Positions 53,248-62,924 of a DNA stretch of 64,000 nt are shown one piece after another. The translations under genes were made by a program, and so were the position numbers. The notes under the pieces are model-generated. The model saw only the letters and a program-made list of their open reading frames with translations, made no database searches and had not been told where the DNA came from. The DNA lies in the NCBI GenBank assembly GCA_022763185.1, contig JALEGL010000003.1:1-64000 (forward strand), written 5' to 3'. The number at the start of each line of letters is the position of its first letter. The stretch's first letter is position 1. The stretch comes from a bacterium. GTDB taxonomy: Bacteria > Bdellovibrionota_G > JALEGL01.

Positions 53248-54138
53248 ATGGAGAGCAATAAACAAAATAATTATCCCAGTATTTGGGTGCAAGACATTTT
53301 AAACAAAGATTTTCAACTGTCATTAAGGGTAAAAGAAAGTTTGTATTCTAAACAATCTTCTTTTCAAAGAGTAGACGTAGTGGATACCTATGAAGTGGGT
53401 AAAGTTTTGCTCAATGACGGTATTTTTATGCTCAGTGAAAAAGATGAGTTTATTTATCATGAGATGATCAGCCATGTGGCCTTGTTTTCTCACCCAAACC
53501 CAAAAAGGGTGTTGATTATTGGTGGTGGTGATGGAGGTACCGCGCGTGAAGTTTTAAGGCATGAGTGTTTGGAAAGTATTGTCATGGTTGAAATTGATGA
53601 AGCTGTGGTTGAGGCATGTAGGCTGCATATCCCTCAAACCGGAGATTGTTTGAACCAGCATGATCCAAGGTTTGAGCTGCTGATTGATGATGGGGTAGCC
53701 TATATTAAAAATCATATTGCCCAACAAAAACAAAAGTTTGATGTGATTATTGTTGACTCAACTGACCCAATCGGCCCGGCAGCGCCATTGTTTAACCATT
53801 CTTTTTATGAGAGTGTAAAGCAGTGTCTGAATAAAGACGGTGTTGTTGTTTCGCAAGCTGAATCTCCTTTTTTGTTGCAAGAAGAGCAAAAACACCTGGT
53901 ACAAATTTTAAAAGATACCTTTGAATCAGTTCAAGTCTACAATTACTGCAATATGATATATCCAGGAGGCCCCTATTCGTTTTCTATTGCAGGAAATGGA
54001 CAGTTAGACCCACAAAACATTGTCAGAGAAGAAGAGGCAAAAGAATTGTTTACACAATATTATAGTATAGAGATGCATAAAAGCAGTTTTGTTTTGCCAA
54101 GATTTCAAAGAGACTACCTAAAACAAATTTTGTTTTAG
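53248..54138 (+). CDS. speE: Spermidine synthase
   Basis: The 296-residue aminopropyltransferase starts at ATG 53248 behind GAGGA; an ATG at 53233 overlapping the speD stop is possible. Motifs: the N-terminal beta domain ending with LNDGIFMLSEKDEFIYHEMISHV, then RVLIIGGGDGGTAREVLRH (AdoMet-type nucleotide pocket), MVEIDEAVVEACR, DVIIVDSTDPIGPAAPLF with the catalytic Asp, and YPGGPYSFSIAG. It makes spermidine from putrescine. It forms an operon with the eukaryotic-type speD. A short GGTT/AACC hairpin with a T-run after the stop is a weak terminator candidate. Confidence 0.93.
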   Translation: MESNKQNNYPSIWVQDILNKDFQLSLRVKESLYSKQSSFQRVDVVDTYEVGKVLLNDGIFMLSEKDEFIYHEMISHVALFSHPNPKRVLIIGGGDGGTAREVLRHECLESIVMVEIDEAVVEACRLHIPQTGDCLNQHDPRFELLIDDGVAYIKNHIAQQKQKFDVIIVDSTDPIGPAAPLFNHSFYESVKQCLNKDGVVVSQAESPFLLQEEQKHLVQILKDTFESVQVYNYCNMIYPGGPYSFSIAGNGQLDPQNIVREEEAKELFTQYYSIEMHKSSFVLPRFQRDYLKQILF

Positions 54139-54321
54139 ATTTGTTTTTTTGCACTTATTGGTTTGTTTAACCGGTTTTTTTGTTTATTTTTAATTGCTTA
54201 GTAGCTGAAAAAAATTGCAAAAAATTCAGCTTCGGTTAAGGTCTTTCTCATAAGAAATTTTCTCGTTTGTACAATAACACTTGCAAACGGATTGTAGACC
54301 AACCTATCTGAGGAGATATAA

Positions 54322-54990
54322 ATGTTAAAAAAAGGAATGATAAGTTTTGTTCTAGTGGCCGCTTTGGCGCTATTTCAAACATCGTGTGCAACAAAAACAG
54401 GTAAAGGCGCAGCCATTGGCGGTGTTGGAGGAGCAGCAGCAGGAGCTGGTATAGGCGCATTAGTCGGTGGTAAAAACGGCGCTTTAGCAGGTGCAGCTAT
54501 TGGTGCAGTAGCGGGTACAGCAACAGGTGCAGCCATTGGTCGTCACATGGATAAAAAAGAAGCCAAACTTAGAAAACAAGTTAAGAGCGCCAATATTCAG
54601 CGTGTGGGCAACGATTTGATTGTACGTTTTCCTTCTGGAATCTTGTTTGACAGTAATCAGTATTCATTAAAAGCAGCTTCACAAAATGATTTGGCGGAGT
54701 TTGCTAAAATTATTGCTGAGGACAATACCACATCATTGGTTATTGAAGGTCATACCGATAACACAGGTTCAGATAGTTATAACCAAGTTTTATCAAAAAA
54801 CAGAGCTGAAAGTGTTCAGACATTTTTGAGTTCAAAAGGTGTTCCTACTTCAAGAATGGCAGCTGTAGGCGCAGGAGAATCTCAGCCAGTGGCAGATAAC
54901 TCTTCAGCAGAAGGAAGAGCCCTGAACAGACGCGTTGTCGTTAAAGTAATGGCAGATGCTGTTGCTATTGAAAAAATGAACAAAGGTTAA
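54322..54990 (+). CDS. OmpA-family lipoprotein with glycine-zipper
   Basis: The 222-residue protein has a signal peptide with lipobox FQTSC, so Cys is lipidated. A glycine-zipper follows (about 27-75: repeated GAAIGG, AGAGIGALVGG, GALAGAAIG), which can insert in membranes. The C-terminal OmpA domain binds peptidoglycan: FDSNQYSLKAASQNDLAEFAKI, VIEGHTDNTGSDSYNQVLSKNRA, LNRRVVVKV. The start is preceded by GAGGAGA. It likely links the outer membrane to the cell wall, like YiaD/Pal. It is the last gene before a strong terminator. Confidence 0.92.
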   Translation: MLKKGMISFVLVAALALFQTSCATKTGKGAAIGGVGGAAAGAGIGALVGGKNGALAGAAIGAVAGTATGAAIGRHMDKKEAKLRKQVKSANIQRVGNDLIVRFPSGILFDSNQYSLKAASQNDLAEFAKIIAEDNTTSLVIEGHTDNTGSDSYNQVLSKNRAESVQTFLSSKGVPTSRMAAVGAGESQPVADNSSAEGRALNRRVVVKVMADAVAIEKMNKG

Positions 54991-55032
54991 TTTTGTTCAA
55001 GCGAAACCTCGTGATAGGGTTGAGCGCATAAG

Positions 55033-55069
55033 AAAAAAGGGACAGGTAACAAATACCTGTCCCTTTTTT
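55033..55069 (+). terminator. Rho-independent terminator after the OmpA lipoprotein gene
   Basis: AAAAAAGGGACAGGTA (55033-55048) pairs perfectly with TACCTGTCCCTTTTTT (55054-55069) across a five-base ACAAA loop. The symmetrical A-run and T-run make it able to work in both directions. It lies 43 bp after the stop codon. Confidence 0.93.
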
Positions 55070-55188
55070 ATTGCATGGAGTTTTTAAGAGATAAAATTAT
55101 TTTATGAACGCTTGGCTAATCGGGCTGAAAAAAAACCGCAGCAAGAAAAAACCTTGCTTTGCAGCATATTTATTCGTAAAGCAAGAGT

Positions 55189-55722
55189 ATGATTTTAAGT
55201 GATACCCAAATAGAAAAAGAAATAGAACAAGGAAGCATCAAAATAGAACCTTTCAGAGCAAAGTGTTTAGGGTCAAACAGTTATGATGTGCATCTTGGTA
55301 AAACCTTGGGTGTTTATGATGACGCTATTTTGGATAGCAAAAAAGATAACAGCGTTCACTACTTTGAAATTCCAGAAGAAGGATATGTTTTAAAACCTAA
55401 TGTTTTGTATTTGGGAATTACTGAAGAATATACCGAAACCCATAAACATGTGCCTTTTTTAGAAGGTAAGTCCAGTGCCGGTCGTTTGGGGATTGATATT
55501 CACGCCACGGCAGGTAAGGGTGATGTTGGTTTTTGTAATTATTGGACTTTGGAAATCTCTGTGCAAATGCCAGTAAGGGTGTATGCGGGGATGCCTATTG
55601 GACAGCTGATTTATTTTGAAGTCAGTGGAGAAGTCAGAACCAGCTATGCCACAAAAGCTTCCGCCAAGTACAATCAAAAAGATGTTAAGCCCATGGGCTC
55701 CATGATGTGGAAAAACTTTTAA
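55189..55722 (+). CDS. dcd: dCTP deaminase
   Basis: The 177-residue trimeric enzyme has the family motifs SNSYDVHLG, LEGKSSAGRLGI with the substrate-contact Ser and Arg, then GDVGFCNYWTLEIS with the catalytic Glu, and MPIGQLIYFEV. It deaminates dCTP to dUTP for thymidylate synthesis. The start lies in an AT-rich region without an obvious ribosome binding site; an AGCAAG/CTTGCT hairpin stands 50 bp upstream. It is monocistronic, between a terminator and a secreted-protein gene. Confidence 0.95.
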   Translation: MILSDTQIEKEIEQGSIKIEPFRAKCLGSNSYDVHLGKTLGVYDDAILDSKKDNSVHYFEIPEEGYVLKPNVLYLGITEEYTETHKHVPFLEGKSSAGRLGIDIHATAGKGDVGFCNYWTLEISVQMPVRVYAGMPIGQLIYFEVSGEVRTSYATKASAKYNQKDVKPMGSMMWKNF

Positions 55723-55803
55723 GTTTTTTCATAGGTGAAGAATCAGTTCTGAGTACTCATTTTTAGGCTTGAATATTCTATTTAAGTTGGGTAGCTTCCC
55801 AGT

Positions 55804-56880
55804 ATGGGGAAATCAGTCAATAGAGTTGTGTTTGTATTCGTAGGTATTTTAAATCTGGGTCTTGGACAAGCTGTTTATGCGCAAAGTGAACTGGGGGTCA
55901 GCTCTAGTTTATTCTCAGGTGAAATCAGGCAGAGTTATAGCAGCAGTTCAGCGCGATCATTAAAAGATTTGCTGTTTTTTTGGAATGAGGATTATACCGA
56001 TGATCTGTCAAGGCCATGGAAAGCTGACTTTGATGTGGACGCTTATCGTGAGAACCTTAAAAATTCTTGGTATGGAAAGTGCCGTAATAAAGATTTTTAC
56101 TATTATCCAATACAAGAAATCACCATTGCTGGAACTTCAAAATTACAGGATAAATGCAGACCTGAGTTTTTATACTCTTGGGGAAATGAAAAAAAGCTAG
56201 AAGAATTAAAATCTGTTGCAGGAAATGGTGCGTGGTCACATGGTTTTGCTCCTTCGATTTCAGATGCGTTGTCTGATCAAAATATTAGAGTTTTGTATAT
56301 GGGCTTAACCCCTGCCAGTACCTTTCCTTATGGAGATGTCATGGTTCGTTTAAAGGTTAGGCCAGATGTGAGTTTTATTAATATTGAAAGTGAGTGGTTC
56401 AGGCACAACTGGGGGGCTGACTGTTCTAAAGTTTCTCAAAACATTAAAGATAATGTGATTGTGTATAAATATAGAGTGTTTGATGGACCTGCCTTGCCGG
56501 CGTATCAAGTTTATTTGGAGTATCAAGCATGTTCACCCAGAGTTTTTGAGTCCTGGAGCCATGATACAAAATATAATTATGATGAAATTGTGAAAGATTA
56601 TTTATGGATGATGTATGGAGAATCATGGACATCTGAGCATATTGCGTATCAATATTTGGTAGATGGATTATCTATTCAGCAAACAGAAACATATGGTAAA
56701 GGACGCTTTCATCAGCAAAATATTGATGGAGCAAGGTGGACAAAAGAAAACTTTACCCAAATGCTCAAAGTGCAAATTGATAGGATCAAGGTTAAGAAGG
56801 GAGAAGTTTTTTATCACAACGCTTGCTTTAATCATTATGATTACACGCAGCCTATGTGGTTCTTAAATGATGTACCGTGA
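55804..56880 (+). CDS. Secreted protein of unknown function
   Basis: The 358-residue protein has a signal peptide (about 1-26, VNRVVFVFVGILNLGLGQAV, cut after VYA). I do not recognise the mature part. It is rich in Trp and Tyr and contains several Cys that could form disulfides (CRNKDFYYYP, QDKCRPEF, GADCSKV, YQACSPR, HNACFNH). Sequences such as GDVMVRLKVRPDVSFINIESEWF suggest a globular beta-rich protein. It lies 81 bp after dcd in the same orientation. Location in the periplasm or outside is likely. Confidence 0.6.
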   Translation: MGKSVNRVVFVFVGILNLGLGQAVYAQSELGVSSSLFSGEIRQSYSSSSARSLKDLLFFWNEDYTDDLSRPWKADFDVDAYRENLKNSWYGKCRNKDFYYYPIQEITIAGTSKLQDKCRPEFLYSWGNEKKLEELKSVAGNGAWSHGFAPSISDALSDQNIRVLYMGLTPASTFPYGDVMVRLKVRPDVSFINIESEWFRHNWGADCSKVSQNIKDNVIVYKYRVFDGPALPAYQVYLEYQACSPRVFESWSHDTKYNYDEIVKDYLWMMYGESWTSEHIAYQYLVDGLSIQQTETYGKGRFHQQNIDGARWTKENFTQMLKVQIDRIKVKKGEVFYHNACFNHYDYTQPMWFLNDVP

Positions 56881-56926
56881 TAAACAGGAAAGTCTTTTTT
56901 AGCGAGATGAATTGATAGTTTTTATT

Positions 56927-58894
56927 CTACAAGCCTAAGCTTTGAATAAACGCATTGTTGTTGGAAGATCTTTGTAGAAAACCTTCAATCAATACTTCTG
57001 CATCTTGACTTCCACCTTTTTCTAAAATCCACTTTTTATAGTCAAGACCTGCGTTTTGGTCCAGCAGCCCATTTTTTTCAAAGCGTGTAAATAAGTCTGC
57101 GGCATAAACTTCAGCCCAAAGGTAACCATAATAGGCAGAATCATAGCCGCCCATGAGGTGGCCAAAGCCTGCAACTTTGAGAGAATCTTCTGGCATGGGA
57201 ATGCTAAAAATATCCTTTTGTACATCACTCCAAAGTTTGATGGGATCAAGTTTACCATTGCTTGTATGGTACTTTAAATCAACGGTGGCAAACATCAATT
57301 GTCTGCAATAGTGTAGACCTGTATCGCAGAGTTTGGAGGCTAGGATCTTGTCTAGCAGGTCTTTAGGCAAAGTTTGAGAAGCGTTTTGATAATGTCCGGA
57401 GAATTTATTGAGCATGCGTTCATCCCACACCCAATTCTCTAAAACCTGTGAAGGGGTTTCAACAAAGTCTCTGGCGACACTTGTTCCAGAAAAGGCTAAG
57501 TACGGAGCGCGAGTTAGAGTTTGGTGCATGATGTGACCAAACTCATGAAATAGGGTTTCTACCTGATTGATAGGCAATAAAGAGGGGGTGTCTTGGCTTG
57601 GCTGAGGGAAGTTTGCCACAATAGCAGATACCGGTTTATTATAGCTACCATCGGGCAACAGTCTTCCTGATTTTAAAGTAAAGGCAGCGGCATGGGGGTA
57701 TTTGTTGTTACGAGGGTATAAATCCATGTAAAAGTATGCCACTGGATTAGGATCATTGTTTTCAGTAATGCTAAATAATTGAGCATCTTTGTGCCAAGCA
57801 AAGTGATTATCAATTTGATTAAACTTTACGTTGAATAGCGTTTGATAAATGTCAAACATACCCTTGATCACAGTTTTTGCCGGGAAGTATTCTTTGATAA
57901 GTTCTTGATCAACTTGGTATTTTTCTTTTTTCAGTTGATTCATATAGTAGCGCCAATCCCAGTCATTGAGATGTGTTGTGCCAGGTTGCTCTTTTTGTTT
58001 GAGTGCAAGGAGTTGGTCAAGCTCTTGTTTGAGTTTAGGCCGGAGTTTGTTAGTAAGGTCTTTAAGAAAGTGCTCAACGTTTTCTGGGGTTTTGGCCATA
58101 CGCTCTTCTAAAATGAATGCCGCGTGATTTTTATAGCCCATGATTTTTGCTAAAATATGACGTATGCGTAAAGCTTGTTGAAACAAGGCAATATTCTGTT
58201 TTCCGCCACGTTTGAAAAACTTTGTTTGTAAAAGCTTTCGTGTGGAAGCTTTTTTGGCATTTTCCATAATGGAAAAATAGTGTGGGTAGGCCAACGTAAC
58301 AATGTAAGTATTGCCTTTGGTTTTCTCAAGCTGCTCTAGAAAAGATTCGGGTAAGCCTTCGAGATCGCTTTTTGTAAGCTCTGTATTGTCAGTGTGTTCA
58401 GCAAGGTTTTTACTGAATTGTGATTGCAGTTCACTTAAGGCCTTACTGAGTTTGTTGTAACGTGATCTTTGATGTTGATTGAGTTTCATGCCTGAACGCT
58501 CAAAAGCAAGAAGCGTTTTGTCAACCAAACGCTTATCAACGGGTTTAAGCTCAAGATAATCATGTTTATTTTTAAAGCTATGTAAAACTCTATAAAGTTT
58601 TTCTCGCGTATAAAGATCAACATAAAATTGATTCACCTGCTGTTGGCAATTAAAAGCGGAATCTCTTAATGATTTGTCGGCAGAGACACTGTTGAAAAAA
58701 ACCAGAGGCAAATAAATGTCGCTAAAGTCTCCTAAGCTTTGATCAAAGGCAACAAAGGTATTGTTAAAGCTGACGCTGTCTGGATTTAAGTTTTCAATTG
58801 AAGAGAGTCTCATGTCCAGCTGTTTTATAGCTTGCTGGCAATGTTCTGTGATTTGTTTGGCGTCTAGATTAAAATCAATAGGCGAGTTGTGCAT
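56927..58894 (-). CDS. prlC: M3-family oligopeptidase (oligopeptidase A-like)
   Basis: The 655-residue zinc peptidase has the motif H450-E-F-G-H454 in ETLFHEFGHIMHQ and a downstream Glu in SQVLENW, the third zinc ligand. Other M3 motifs: FYMDLYPRNNKYPHAAAF, FSGTSVARDFVETPSQ and LWAEVYAADLFTRF. Length is close to that of E. coli oligopeptidase A (680). It has no signal peptide, so it cleaves short peptides in the cytoplasm. It is divergent from an oligopeptide ABC importer, a sensible functional neighbour. Confidence 0.92.
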   Translation of the reverse strand: MHNSPIDFNLDAKQITEHCQQAIKQLDMRLSSIENLNPDSVSFNNTFVAFDQSLGDFSDIYLPLVFFNSVSADKSLRDSAFNCQQQVNQFYVDLYTREKLYRVLHSFKNKHDYLELKPVDKRLVDKTLLAFERSGMKLNQHQRSRYNKLSKALSELQSQFSKNLAEHTDNTELTKSDLEGLPESFLEQLEKTKGNTYIVTLAYPHYFSIMENAKKASTRKLLQTKFFKRGGKQNIALFQQALRIRHILAKIMGYKNHAAFILEERMAKTPENVEHFLKDLTNKLRPKLKQELDQLLALKQKEQPGTTHLNDWDWRYYMNQLKKEKYQVDQELIKEYFPAKTVIKGMFDIYQTLFNVKFNQIDNHFAWHKDAQLFSITENNDPNPVAYFYMDLYPRNNKYPHAAAFTLKSGRLLPDGSYNKPVSAIVANFPQPSQDTPSLLPINQVETLFHEFGHIMHQTLTRAPYLAFSGTSVARDFVETPSQVLENWVWDERMLNKFSGHYQNASQTLPKDLLDKILASKLCDTGLHYCRQLMFATVDLKYHTSNGKLDPIKLWSDVQKDIFSIPMPEDSLKVAGFGHLMGGYDSAYYGYLWAEVYAADLFTRFEKNGLLDQNAGLDYKKWILEKGGSQDAEVLIEGFLQRSSNNNAFIQSLGL

Positions 58895-59093
58895 GCCGCT
58901 ATTTATGAAAGGTTATCTTAAAAAAAGCAAAGAAAAAACGCTGTATTAAAAAAGTTTGGATAGTAAAAATGATATAAGCATAATTTTTTTTACGCGTTAA
59001 ATTATTAAATTAATAAATGTTTCTAGCAAAAATATTAAATAAAAGGATTTTTTTATTGTATTTTTTATTGATCTTGTCTAACAACACAAGACT

Positions 59094-61094
59094 ATGCAGA
59101 AAAATATTTTGCGTTATGCGCTAGTTTTAGGGTTTAGTTTAATAGTAAGTTCTTGTATTTCAACGGAAAATGAGAAGTTTTTTGGTACAACAAAACCAAA
59201 ACATGATCCAAATGTTTTGTGGATCAACAATGGATCAGAACCACAATATATGGATCCACAAAAAGCTTCTGGTGCGCCGGATGGTGAAATTGTAAGAAAT
59301 ATGTTTGGTCGTTTAACAGAAATTAATCCTAAAACCGGCAAACCTATTGCTGACATGGCAGAAAGATGGGAAATTTCTGAGGATGGGACTGAATTTACAT
59401 TTTATATGCGAAAAGGATTGCAGTGGTCAGATGGTAAGCCTCTGACAGCACATGATGTTGAGTATTCATGGTTACGTTTGCTTGATCCAGAAACAGCGTC
59501 TGTGTACGCAAGTTTGGCTTTTGATATTGTTAACGGTGACGCTTATAATCTGGGAGCAATTTTTGTTCAAGGCCAAGGGCTCAGTGTTGAAAAAATTCAA
59601 GATACATTAAGTGCTTTGGATCTGGGCGATATCAAACAGTCCAAATATCCAGCGGGCTTCATGGTCTATCCAGAGGGTTCTGATAAAGATGCTGTGCGCA
59701 AAGCTATTCTAAAGAAAGTAAATGAGGAAAAAGTTTTAGGTGCAGAGGTTACAGCAGAACCGGCCGCCAAAAAACATGTTCAAGCTAAGGCTTTGGATGA
59801 TGAACGGTTTTGGGTCAAGCTTAATGGTCCACTTCCATATTTCTTAGCCATGATTGAGTTTTATATTTTTGCCATTGTTCCTGAGCATGTGATTGAAAAA
59901 ATTAAAGCGCGCGACGGTGATGATAGTTTATGGGTACGCCCTGAAAATGTGGTGTGTAACTATGCATATTGTTTGGAAGAAGAGGCCTTTAGACAGTATA
60001 AAATTTTTAAAAAGAACCCATTATTTTGGGATGCTAAAAATGTCACCCTTGATACCGTGAAAGCCTATTCTATTGAAAGTGGTAATACCAATATTTTTAT
60101 GTACAGAACAGGGGAGGTTGATTGGACAGGTGCCAATACCGATGTGCCCTTGGAGTACATTAAAAAACTTAAGCACTTAGAAGATTTTCATATTGATCCT
60201 TATCTTGGCGTATACTTTTATGGCTTTAATGTGAACTCTAAACCTCTGGATGATAGCAGAGTGAGAAGAGCCTTGAGTAAAGCTGTGGATAGAAAAGCTT
60301 TGTCTGAGATTTTGGGTGGCGGTGAGATTCCTTTTGCCGATATGGTTATGGATGGCTTAGCGGGTTACAAATCTTTAGGTACGCCATTGTTTGAGCCGAA
60401 AGAAGCAAAAAGACTTTTAGCAGAAGCAGGCTTTCCAGATGGCAAAGGTTTTCCTCGCTTAGAGCTGGTTTACAACACCCAAGAAAAACATAAGCAAATT
60501 GGACAAGCCGTTCAACAAATGTGGAAAGAGAATCTTAACATTGAGATAGAGTTGGTGAATAAAGAATGGAAAGTGTATCTGGATGATATGACCGGAAGAA
60601 ACTACGACATTATTCGTAGAGGTTGGATTGGTGACTTTATTGATCCTTACACTTTCTTGGAATTGGCCTTGTCAACATCCGGCAACAATAGAACAGGTTG
60701 GAAGAATGCAAAGTACGATAAGTTGATTCGTAATGCGAATATCATGAGCGATTACGATAAGCGACTTGAAATGATGCGTGAAGCAGAGAAAATTCATGCG
60801 CAAGAGATGCCTTTTATGCCATTGTTTTTGTATACAAGGAATCATATCAAAAAACCCTATTTGAAAGGCTTTTACTTTGACTATCAAGGACATCATCATT
60901 GGAGGTATATGTACATTGATGAGCGTTACTATGATGGTAAATATCATAAAGAGCTTCCTGAGGAAGAAGATCCTTTAAGAAGAAGCCCTGTGTGGCCTCC
61001 ATCAGAGGAAACAACAACCATAACTTTGGATGAAATAAAGGGTTCAAAGTCAGCGAGTGTCAATGTAACGCAAATCAATAAGGTGGGATCATGA
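59094..61094 (+). CDS. oppA: Oligopeptide-binding lipoprotein (OppA-type SBP)
   Basis: The 666-residue protein has a lipoprotein signal peptide with the lipobox VSSC near residue 21. Class C substrate-binding protein motifs: LWINNGSEPQYMDPQKASG, MFGRLTEINPKTGKPI, WEISEDGTEFTFYMRKGLQWSDGKPLTAHDVEYSW, DSRVRRALSKAVDR and YDIIRRGWIGDFIDPYTFL. It is longer than E. coli OppA (543), with an insertion around residues 150-230 and an acidic C-terminal tail. It captures peptides at the outer face of the inner membrane. It overlaps oppB by 4 bp. Confidence 0.92.
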   Translation: MQKNILRYALVLGFSLIVSSCISTENEKFFGTTKPKHDPNVLWINNGSEPQYMDPQKASGAPDGEIVRNMFGRLTEINPKTGKPIADMAERWEISEDGTEFTFYMRKGLQWSDGKPLTAHDVEYSWLRLLDPETASVYASLAFDIVNGDAYNLGAIFVQGQGLSVEKIQDTLSALDLGDIKQSKYPAGFMVYPEGSDKDAVRKAILKKVNEEKVLGAEVTAEPAAKKHVQAKALDDERFWVKLNGPLPYFLAMIEFYIFAIVPEHVIEKIKARDGDDSLWVRPENVVCNYAYCLEEEAFRQYKIFKKNPLFWDAKNVTLDTVKAYSIESGNTNIFMYRTGEVDWTGANTDVPLEYIKKLKHLEDFHIDPYLGVYFYGFNVNSKPLDDSRVRRALSKAVDRKALSEILGGGEIPFADMVMDGLAGYKSLGTPLFEPKEAKRLLAEAGFPDGKGFPRLELVYNTQEKHKQIGQAVQQMWKENLNIEIELVNKEWKVYLDDMTGRNYDIIRRGWIGDFIDPYTFLELALSTSGNNRTGWKNAKYDKLIRNANIMSDYDKRLEMMREAEKIHAQEMPFMPLFLYTRNHIKKPYLKGFYFDYQGHHHWRYMYIDERYYDGKYHKELPEEEDPLRRSPVWPPSEETTTITLDEIKGSKSASVNVTQINKVGS

Positions 61095-62014
61095 TTAGAT
61101 TTATTACCCGACGTTTGATCGGTATTGTTATTACATTTTTTGTGGCAATCAGCTTGTCATTTTTTATTGTTCGTTATGCCAAGGGTTCACCCTTTACATC
61201 TGAGCGGGCCATGACTGCTGAAGTAAAACAAGCTTTAGAAGAGCGCTACGGCTTTGATAAGCCAATGCCAGTTCAATACATGAACTACATGAAAAAAGTG
61301 TTTTTTGAATTTGATTTGGGTTTATCAACCAAATACCCAGACAGAACCGTGAATGAAATTATTGGTATGAGCTTACCTAAAACCATGCTGCTTGGCATGT
61401 TTGCTTTGTTTTGGGCTATACTCGTGGGCTTGTCTGCAGGAATAATTGGAGCTGTGAAGCAAAATACCAAGTGGGATTTTGCTGCCATGTCGATGGCCGT
61501 TGTGGGTATAAGCTTACCCAGTTTTGTTTTAGGTCCAATTTTAGCTTTGATTTTTGCGCTGGGCTTACTATGGTTTCCTGCCGGTGGCTGGGGAACCTTT
61601 AGTCACTTGGTTTTACCCGCTATTACTTTAGGAACGCTCAGAGCTGCGTATATTGCGCGTTTATCTAGGAGTGGAATGCTTGAAGTAGTCCGTTCTGATT
61701 TTGTTAGAACAGCCCGAGCAAAAGGTTTAAGAGAGTCTTACATTATTTGGAAACACGCATTGAAAGGCGGTATCATTCCGGTTGTAAGTTATTTAGGGCC
61801 AGCCATTGCGAACATCATGGTTGGAAGCGTTGTGGTAGAAAAAATCTTTAACTTACCAGGGATGGGACCTTACTTTGTTGATGCGGCCTTTAACCGGGAT
61901 TATTTTTTAGTGTTGGGTGTTGTGATTGTTTATTCAGCATTTCTTTTATTATTAAACTTGGCGGTGGATGTTGCCTACCGTTTATTAGATCCGAGGGTAA
62001 ATTTCAATGGCTAA
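61091..62014 (+). CDS. oppB: Oligopeptide ABC transporter permease OppB
   Basis: The 307-residue protein has six membrane segments. The N-terminus MIRFITRRLIGIVITFFVAI is typical for DppB/OppB, as are the ERYGFDKPMPVQYMNYM loop and the EAA-like motif DFVRTARAKGLRESYIIWKHAL that docks the ATPases. It ends with LAVDVAYRLLDPR. It pairs with OppC to form the channel. It overlaps oppA by 4 bp and oppC by 8 bp. Confidence 0.95.
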   Translation: MIRFITRRLIGIVITFFVAISLSFFIVRYAKGSPFTSERAMTAEVKQALEERYGFDKPMPVQYMNYMKKVFFEFDLGLSTKYPDRTVNEIIGMSLPKTMLLGMFALFWAILVGLSAGIIGAVKQNTKWDFAAMSMAVVGISLPSFVLGPILALIFALGLLWFPAGGWGTFSHLVLPAITLGTLRAAYIARLSRSGMLEVVRSDFVRTARAKGLRESYIIWKHALKGGIIPVVSYLGPAIANIMVGSVVVEKIFNLPGMGPYFVDAAFNRDYFLVLGVVIVYSAFLLLLNLAVDVAYRLLDPRVNFNG

Positions 62015-62918
62015 TGCATTAGAAAAAAAACAAGAAGAAAGAATAATTGTTGAAGGAACATCTTTATGGAAAGATGCTTACCGACGTTTAAAGAAGAACA
62101 AGCCAGCCATGATTTGTGCCTATATTGTGCTATTTTTAGTGCTTTTATGTTTTTTAGGGCCATGGATTATCAATGAGTTTTTTCCAGACTATGCTTACAG
62201 AAAAACAGACTTGGTTTTAAAAGCGCAGCCACCTTCATTGAAGCATTGGTTTGGAACAGACTTTTTGGGGCGTGACTTGTTTTCAAGAGTGTTGATGGGT
62301 GGACAGATCAGTATCAAAATTGGTTTGATAGCCGCCATTGTTGCCGCCATTTTTGGTACGGTCTATGGTGCTATTTCAGGTTATGCGTCACGCAGAGTTG
62401 ATAATCTTATGATGCGCTTTGTAGATGTGATGTATTCTTTGCCTTACATGTTCTTGGTGATTATTTTTATTACCATGACCGACAGTAAAAGCGAAATGCT
62501 ACTTTTTGCAGCCTTGGGGCTTGTGGGTTGGTTGACCACAGCCAGGATTGTAAGGGGGCAAGTGTTGGGCTTAAAAAACAGAGAGTTTGTTCTGGCCGCA
62601 AAAAGTGTTGGGGTGAGCTCAGCCGGTATTATTTTTAAGCATTTGATTCCTAACACACTTGGTCCCGTGATTATTTATTTTACGCTCACTGTGCCAACCA
62701 TGATTTTACAGGAAGCCTTTTTATCCTTTTTAGGTTTAGGTGTTCAGCCTCCAAAACCAAGTTTGGGTTCTTTGATTAACGACGGTGCCAATCATATGAT
62801 TGCTTTTTGGTGGGAGTTGGTTTTCCCAGGTATGTTTATGGCAATTTTATTGTTTTGTTTAAACTTTTTAGGTGATGGGGTCAGAGACGCTTTGGATCCT
62901 CAAATGAGGAAGGACTAA
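62007..62918 (+). CDS. oppC: Oligopeptide ABC transporter permease OppC
   Basis: The 303-residue protein has an N-terminal OppC_N-type segment (SLWKDAYRRLKKNKPAMICAYIVL), the motif HWFGTDFLGRDLFSRVLMGGQISI, and the EAA-like EFVLAAKSVGVSSAGIIFKHLIPN. It ends FLGDGVRDALDPQMRKD. It forms the second half of the translocation pore. Spacing to oppD is 6 bp, so the operon continues. Confidence 0.95.
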   Translation: MANALEKKQEERIIVEGTSLWKDAYRRLKKNKPAMICAYIVLFLVLLCFLGPWIINEFFPDYAYRKTDLVLKAQPPSLKHWFGTDFLGRDLFSRVLMGGQISIKIGLIAAIVAAIFGTVYGAISGYASRRVDNLMMRFVDVMYSLPYMFLVIIFITMTDSKSEMLLFAALGLVGWLTTARIVRGQVLGLKNREFVLAAKSVGVSSAGIIFKHLIPNTLGPVIIYFTLTVPTMILQEAFLSFLGLGVQPPKPSLGSLINDGANHMIAFWWELVFPGMFMAILLFCLNFLGDGVRDALDPQMRKD

Positions 62919-62924
62919 ATTATT

